Source: Candidatus Daviesbacteria bacterium GW2011_GWA2_42_7 | GTDB taxonomy: Bacteria; Patescibacteriota; Microgenomatia; Daviesbacterales; UBA10151 | NCBI GenBank assembly: GCA_000997105.1 | Contig: LCEJ01000039.1 | Location: 1 to 8,058, forward strand | Length of the DNA stretch: 8,058 nucleotides | Direction of reading: 5' to 3' | Shown: in pieces, positions 5,239-8,058 of the stretch | Position numbering within the stretch: position 1 is the first letter of the stretch | Layout of the letters: the number at the start of each line of letters is the position of its first letter | Translations under genes and position numbers: made by a program | The notes under the pieces: generated by a model | Seen by the model: only the letters and a program-made list of their open reading frames with translations | What the model was told of the DNA's origin: nothing | The model's database searches: none

Positions 5239-5520
5239 TTATTTTATCCTGCTCATTTGGTAGATTTGGTACGATCCCCAGCCTAAGAGGATAAACCCGA
5301 TCAGGAAAAATGTCCTATACATTGTAACCAGGCTCTCCAAATTTACCCCTAAGGGGAAATTAAGCAGGAAAAACCCGGCTGCAAGAAATAGCATCCCCCC
5401 GCCAAATGCATAGGTGGACATAGCCAAAACCCCGCTGCGCAGCCTGGCTGCGTTATACAGCGTCAAAAGACTCACTAAAGAAGCTACTATTAAAGCAATC
5501 CATTGGATCATATCTATCAT
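5239..5520 (-). CDS. Small three-helix membrane protein of unknown function
   Basis: The 93-residue protein is mostly hydrophobic, with three membrane segments at about residues 4-23, 33-55 and 67-87, short loops, and a basic C-terminal end (MSRIK). There is no recognisable catalytic or binding motif. It could start at M1 (5520) or M4 (5511); neither has a clear SD. It sits between the 90-residue receiver-linked protein and the histidine kinase on the same strand, so it may be the membrane partner or sensor input of that system, but this is inferred from position only. The gaps on both sides (44 bp upstream, 149 bp downstream) are filled with 7-bp repeats, so co-transcription with its neighbours is plausible but not shown. 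Confidence 0.75.
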   Translation of the reverse strand: MIDMIQWIALIVASLVSLLTLYNAARLRSGVLAMSTYAFGGGMLFLAAGFFLLNFPLGVNLESLVTMYRTFFLIGFILLGWGSYQIYQMSRIK

Positions 5521-5536
5521 AGTTTTTGTCTCTAGC

Positions 5537-5564
5537 TATACCCTATACCCTAAACCCTATCCCC
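5537..5564 (-). repeat. 7-bp minisatellite GGGTATA/GGGTTTA, four units
   Basis: On the minus strand the units are GGGGATA, GGGTTTA, GGGTATA and GGGTATA. These are the same unit variants as in the larger array at 7611-7666, 2 kb away, so the two arrays probably share an origin. The array abuts the stop codon of the 90-residue gene. Confidence 0.7.
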
Positions 5565-5836
5565 TAAATCTTTATCCCCGGGTATTTGGCAATTATTGAT
5601 TCCAAAGTCATCTGGGCAATAGCGCCTGAAAGGGCCATATATTGTTTGGCCACAGCAGAAAGCACTGCCTGGGGGTCACCGGAAATAGAGCTTACCGTCC
5701 CGTCATCTGAAACCGTAAGCCCGGCAACTTTCCTCGCCTGGCCCAAAGCTACATTGGGGCCCAACATCACCATCTGTTTTTTAATTAGATCTGTTAAGAC
5801 TTGTTGGTATTGGTTAGGCTGGGGTTGGTTGTCCAT
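5564..5836 (-). CDS. Small receiver-linked protein of unknown function
   Basis: The 90-residue protein has a polar, Gln-rich start (MDNQPQPNQYQQ), an amphipathic helix (VLTDLIKKQMVMLGP), a central ALGQARKVAGLTVSDDGTVSSISGDP segment (about 31-55) that looks like a helix, two short strands and a turn, and a C-terminal helix (AVLSAVAKQYMALSGAIAQMTLESIIAKY). It has no TM segment and no signal peptide. The start is well fixed: ATG at 5836 is five bases after AGGAGG (5847-5842), the only strong SD in the window. It overlaps the last 23 bp of the receiver gene in another frame, so the two are probably translationally coupled. I do not recognise the family. Its position next to a receiver lacking its last structural elements suggests that it binds or completes that receiver. 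Confidence 0.8.
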   Translation of the reverse strand: MDNQPQPNQYQQVLTDLIKKQMVMLGPNVALGQARKVAGLTVSDDGTVSSISGDPQAVLSAVAKQYMALSGAIAQMTLESIIAKYPGIKI

Positions 5837-6110
5837 TCGCCCCTCCTGTGTTGCTTACATAGTTAGTCATTACCATCACCGGAAGGTCTTTTGTTTGGGG
5901 ATTTTGGCGCATCTGGGCCAAAAAATCCGGCAGGTTCCCGTCCGGCAAGAGGTAATCGGTCAAAACCGCCTGGTAAGGGCCAGTTGTAAGTTTGGCTTTG
6001 GCCTCACCCAGGGAAAAAGCCTGGTCCACATCAAAACCCTCAACCCTAAATTTGACGGCGATAAGGTCGGACATTGCTTTTTCATCTTCAATAAGTAAAA
6101 CCTTAGCCAT
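5814..6110 (-). CDS. Truncated response-regulator receiver domain
   Basis: The 98-residue protein begins as a normal CheY-like receiver: acidic pocket E8/D9 (LLIEDE), phospho-acceptor D52 in VLTDYLLPDGN, and switch residue T82 in VMVMTNY. It then ends within SNTGGANGQPTPA instead of continuing through helix 4, strand 5 and helix 5. The conserved Lys of strand 5 (the KP motif) is therefore missing; complete receivers have about 115-125 residues. No other frame in the overlap restores the missing part. There is no DNA-binding output domain. It is the first gene of the cluster with the 90-residue protein, the 3-TM protein and the histidine kinase, its likely phosphodonor. It may be a degenerate receiver, or one completed by the overlapping partner. 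The start ATG at 6110 has no SD. Confidence 0.85.
   Translation of the reverse strand: MAKVLLIEDEKAMSDLIAVKFRVEGFDVDQAFSLGEAKAKLTTGPYQAVLTDYLLPDGNLPDFLAQMRQNPQTKDLPVMVMTNYVSNTGGANGQPTPA
5842..5847 (-). promoter_or_regulatory. Strong ribosome binding site AGGAGG for the 90-residue gene
   Basis: AGGAGG lies five bases before ATG 5836 and inside the receiver's coding sequence. The other genes here lack such a site, so it stands out and supports both the start choice and independent or coupled translation of the small protein. Confidence 0.8.
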
Positions 6111-6116
6111 ATTATT

Positions 6117-6214
6117 TAGATGCTAGATATTAGATACTAGATAGCTAGTTGGTAATTGATTTATCCTTAACTCTATGTTCTTTGAACTAGTATCTAGCCA
6201 CTAGTTACTAGTAT
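6117..6214. repeat. ORF-less bracket of inverted 7-bp minisatellites
   Basis: The left arm is TAGATGC, TAGATAT, TAGATAC, TAGATAG, C, TAGTTGG (6117-6152). The right arm is CTAGTAT, CTAGCCA, CTAGTTA, CTAGTAT (6187-6214), which reads on the other strand as ATACTAG/TAACTAG units. Only 34 bp with no gene lie between. The layout resembles the arms of S23 element 1 without a cargo gene. Confidence 0.65.
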
Positions 6215-6227
6215 CTCATTTTAATAA

Positions 6228-7391
6228 CTATTTCTTTCCAATCACCACTTCTGCATCCGCTTTATCCGAGGCAGTTAAATTGGCGCCGGTTGATGCCTCA
6301 AGGTCAGGCGCAAGATCGGAAATTAAAGTTTCTGCAACTGCCGGAAGGCCCTCTTTTACCCTAATGGTAGTTCGAGCCGTTGCCTGGTCTTTGGCATTGC
6401 CCTTGGAGAGTATCCCCCACCCTTTAACCTCAAGCCCTTCGGCTAAAGTCCCTGCCGCCCCGGATTTGGTTGTACCGTTTAAGACCCTAACTTTGTATTG
6501 GCTTCTGTCTAAAGCTGGGGTGGGAGTCGGAGTGGCGGTAGGAAGGGCGGTGACAGGTGTCGGGGTAGGAGCCGGATTACCTTTTAAACTGCCAATAATA
6601 GTATCTTTGAAAAATAAAGCCCCACCGAAAAGGGCCAGGATTAAAACCACCGGGATAAGCCAGGCTTTAGAGGAACCTGAAGAATTATTATGCCCGGCAT
6701 ATGACCCCACACCTGTTGCCCCACCCTTATACAGGCTGCTGCCTACACCCACAGACCCGCTTACCAGACGGGCAGGCCGGATTTTCTCATGGGGTAAAGC
6801 TGTCTCTTCCAAGCTATCCTCTTCTGTAACTTCCGGATTGTCTTCTACCTCTGATGGCCTTTCCGCTTCCTGTTGACCGCTTACCGCTGGCTGTTCGTTG
6901 TCAGCTGTAGGCTGTAGGCTATCTTTTGGTTCTTTCGTGACCTCTCCGGCCTCTTCCAGGTCATCCAATTTATCTTCAACTTCTTTCGAAACTCTGGTAG
7001 TTGTCATAAAGTGCTCAATACCCATATTAAACTTATCATTTGCAAAATCCAAGAGGGAAGAAATATTATCCTCTAAATTATCCATACTTGACTGCTCTTT
7101 GCCCCAGGCATGTCCGTCTCTTACAAGCACTAACTCTAACCCCCCGGCAGGGCCATATTGGTCTATTAAGATTGCCTGCTTCTCCGCTTTATTCTCTGAG
7201 GCAATAACTTCGGCATGAGGCAGTTCATCGGCTTCCTTGCCACTCTCTTTAAGGTAGGCCCAGTATTGGGTGTGACCGCCTTCGAGAGGCTGGCTCCCTA
7301 CCACCAACTCTTCTTCCGGCCTTGGCCACTGTGGGGGCTCACCATCTTTAACAACTTGAAGATAATACTCGCCGGGGTCAGGACGTTCCAT
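6228..7391 (-). CDS. Single-pass membrane protein with C-terminal LytR_C-type domain
   Basis: The 387-residue protein has an N-terminal folded region (about 1-150) that I do not recognise, an acidic disordered region (about 135-205, many Glu/Asp with Gln and Pro), a Gly/Ser-rich stretch (211-241), one TM segment (about 243-262, WLIPVVLILALFGGALFF), a Pro/Thr linker (272-293, PTPTP repeats) and a C-terminal domain (about 297-386) starting YKVRVLNGTTKSGAAGTLAEGL. That start matches the LytR_C family, found at the C-terminus of LytR-CpsA-Psr cell-wall proteins and alone on anchored proteins. The N-terminal region should be cytoplasmic and the LytR_C domain outside, suggesting a link between cytoplasm and cell envelope. 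There is no LytR catalytic domain. It precedes the receiver gene on the same strand, separated by the repeat bracket. Part of the linker is encoded by a 7-bp repeat (6904-6924). No SD is seen at ATG 7391. Confidence 0.88.
   Translation of the reverse strand: MERPDPGEYYLQVVKDGEPPQWPRPEEELVVGSQPLEGGHTQYWAYLKESGKEADELPHAEVIASENKAEKQAILIDQYGPAGGLELVLVRDGHAWGKEQSSMDNLEDNISSLLDFANDKFNMGIEHFMTTTRVSKEVEDKLDDLEEAGEVTKEPKDSLQPTADNEQPAVSGQQEAERPSEVEDNPEVTEEDSLEETALPHEKIRPARLVSGSVGVGSSLYKGGATGVGSYAGHNNSSGSSKAWLIPVVLILALFGGALFFKDTIIGSLKGNPAPTPTPVTALPTATPTPTPALDRSQYKVRVLNGTTKSGAAGTLAEGLEVKGWGILSKGNAKDQATARTTIRVKEGLPAVAETLISDLAPDLEASTGANLTASDKADAEVVIGKK
6904..6924 (+). repeat. 7-bp repeat within the coding region of the disordered linker
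   Basis: GCTGTAG, GCTGTAG and GCTATCT follow directly. On the minus strand they encode DSLQPTA in the disordered part of the LytR_C-type protein. The 7-bp period is that of the intergenic arrays, which suggests that such an array was absorbed into the gene. Confidence 0.5.
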
Positions 7392-7438
7392 CGCTAATTA
7401 TTAGTGTACCAAACTTTGTAAATAATGCAAACAATATT

Positions 7439-7532
7439 GTCATTCTGGTAACCCTGAGCAACTCTGAGCTTGTCGAAGGGGAGTCGAAGGGGCATCCAGA
7501 ATCTCAATAGATCCTGGCCAAGCCAGGATGAC
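7439..7532. mobile_element. 94-bp inverted-repeat element (MITE-like dispersed repeat)
   Basis: The ends GTCATTCTGG (7439-7448) and CCAGGATGAC (7523-7532) are inverted repeats with one mismatch. Inside are CCCTGAGC, CTGAGCTTGTCGAAGGG and GTCGAAGGGG (about 7452-7491), and a perfect hairpin ATCCTGGC-CAA-GCCAGGAT (7511-7529). It has no coding capacity. The inner motif is shared with the repeat inside the kinase gene. Confidence 0.6.
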
Positions 7533-7557
7533 TAATTTGTAACCCGAATATACTCCC

Positions 7558-7623
7558 GAACCCTAACCCGAATCTAATCTCGTTTTCCCCAGGTTATCCA
7601 CAAAAGAAAAGGGTTTAGGGTTC
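7558..7623. repeat. Inverted repeat spanning the DnaA-box sequence
   Basis: GAACCCTAACCC (7558-7569) is complementary, with one bulged base, to GGGTTTAGGGTTC (7611-7623), the start of the minisatellite. The 41 bp between them contain a DnaA-box sequence at 7594-7602. Confidence 0.5.
7594..7602 (+). promoter_or_regulatory. Perfect DnaA-box sequence
   Basis: TTATCCACA matches the DnaA-box consensus exactly and lies 8 bp before the 7-bp array. With the box at 1403-1411 it is one of two perfect matches in the window, each next to an S23 element. Binding is not shown. Confidence 0.4.
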
Positions 7624-7666
7624 AGGGTTCAGGGTTCAGGGTTCAGGGTTCAGGGTTCAGGGTATA
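7611..7666 (+). repeat. 7-bp minisatellite GGGTTCA, eight units
   Basis: The array is GGGTTTA, six identical GGGTTCA, then GGGTATA, ending 13 bp before the S23-type gene. It is likely the left arm of S23 element 2. The identical central units indicate recent expansion or strong homogenisation. It resembles telomeric repeats only by chance of motif. Confidence 0.9.
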
Positions 7667-7679
7667 GTAAGATAAGATT

Positions 7680-8036
7680 ATGCTGAACACATATAAAGAC
7701 CTAATTGTCTGGCAAGAGTCTTTTAAGCTGGCACGGGTTACGTTTGAAAAAACCATCCATTTCCCTAAATCGGAACTTTATGGATTAGTCTCGCAAATGA
7801 GGAGGGCTGCTGTTTCAATCCCATCCAACATAGCTGAGGGTTACTCCAGAGGTCATAGACAAGAATATATTCAATTCTTGAGAACAGCTTTAGGGTCTGC
7901 TACAGAATTAGAAACTCAGATTCTTCTATCCAAAGAGCTAAATTTCCTGAACCAAAAAGATTTTGATGATCTAAACGATCTCCTGCAAGAAGTGCTGCGT
8001 ATGCTTAAGAAGTTAATCTTAACCCTTAAACCCTAG
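7680..8036 (+). CDS. Four-helix-bundle protein, S23/IVP family (copy 2)
   Basis: The 118-residue protein shows the family pattern clearly: YKDLIVWQESFKLARVTFEK (5-24), FPKSELYGLVSQMRRAAVSI (28-47), PSNIAEGYSRGHRQEYIQFL (48-67), then ALGSATELETQILL. It is closer to the family consensus than the copy at 1452-1817 and alignable to it along its length; the shared core includes QMRRA, SN.AEG.SR and ALGS.TEL. A role in RNA or nucleic-acid binding is suggested for the family but not established. The ATG at 7680 follows the GGGTTCA array, and TATAGT at 7663-7668 could serve as a -10 with a near-leaderless start; there is no SD. The stop codon (TAG, 8034-8036) is itself inside the first unit of the 8-bp array that follows. 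The gene is divergent from the LytR_C-type gene. Confidence 0.93.
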   Translation: MLNTYKDLIVWQESFKLARVTFEKTIHFPKSELYGLVSQMRRAAVSIPSNIAEGYSRGHRQEYIQFLRTALGSATELETQILLSKELNFLNQKDFDDLNDLLQEVLRMLKKLILTLKP

Positions 8037-8058
8037 TACCCTAGTACCCTAGTACCCT
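8031..8058. repeat. 8-bp minisatellite CCCTAGTA, at least 3.5 units (continues past window)
   Basis: The array begins within the stop codon region of the S23-type gene and runs to the window edge. On the minus strand it reads as TACTAGGG units ending in AGGGTTTAAGG, so it faces the GGGTTTA-type array on the other side of the gene. It is the probable right arm of S23 element 2, incompletely seen. Confidence 0.8.

Noticed and set aside
7611..7666. Telomere-like or CRISPR-like array
   Set aside because: The GGGTTCA units are only 7 bp, contiguous with no spacers, and flanked by ordinary bacterial genes. It is a minisatellite.
7392..7679. Replication origin (DnaA box plus iteron-like repeats)
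   Set aside because: There is only one box, no dnaA, dnaN or rep gene, and the repeats are better explained as an arm of the S23 element; I kept it only as a finding to check.

Overview
The window looks like accessory-rich chromosomal DNA from a small-genome bacterium, most likely a Patescibacteria/CPR lineage. This rests on general features only: small single-domain proteins, a stripped-down signalling module, weak or absent Shine-Dalgarno sequences (the one strong SD is at 5842-5847), and dense short repeats between genes. No phylogenetic marker gene is present, so the lineage is a guess. The genes read with the standard code.

Layout. 1-342 (-): start of a membrane-anchored protein of unknown function that runs off the left edge. 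343-1451: about 1.1 kb without a credible protein gene, full of hairpins. It contains a strong minus-strand promoter (TTGACA, 17 bp, TATGGT with an extended -10) that drives about 200 nt of structured RNA ending in an intrinsic terminator (1026-1227); this is probably an unassigned noncoding RNA gene. 1452-1817 (-): a four-helix-bundle S23/IVP-type protein enclosed by inverted 7-bp-periodic repeats. 1854-2771 (-): a membrane-anchored PIN/TRAM protein. 2764-3396 (+): a REP-associated Y1 transposase (RAYT) that carries three GTAG-headed REP palindromes inside its own reading frame. 3404-6110 (-): a two-component cluster made of a truncated receiver, a 90-residue unknown protein translationally overlapping it, a 3-TM protein, and a GAF-PAS histidine kinase. 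6228-7391 (-): a membrane protein with an extracytoplasmic LytR_C-type domain. 7392-7679: a divergent intergenic region with a 94-bp inverted-repeat element, a perfect DnaA-box sequence and eight 7-bp repeats. 7680-8036 (+): a second S23-type gene, again between minisatellites.

How it fits together. The receiver, small protein, 3-TM protein and kinase lie in one direction and plausibly form a signalling unit; no DNA-binding output domain is visible. The rest is shaped by mobile and repetitive DNA: the RAYT with its REPs, a dispersed CCTGAGC/TGTCGAA repeat (one copy in frame inside the kinase), and 7-8 bp minisatellites at most gene junctions. The most interesting observation is that both S23-type genes sit inside similar inverted minisatellite arms that end near the gene in TAAGA, and that an ORF-less bracket of the same design lies at 6117-6214. 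This suggests a small mobile or RNA-processed element family resembling the S23-encoding intervening sequences of 23S rRNA.
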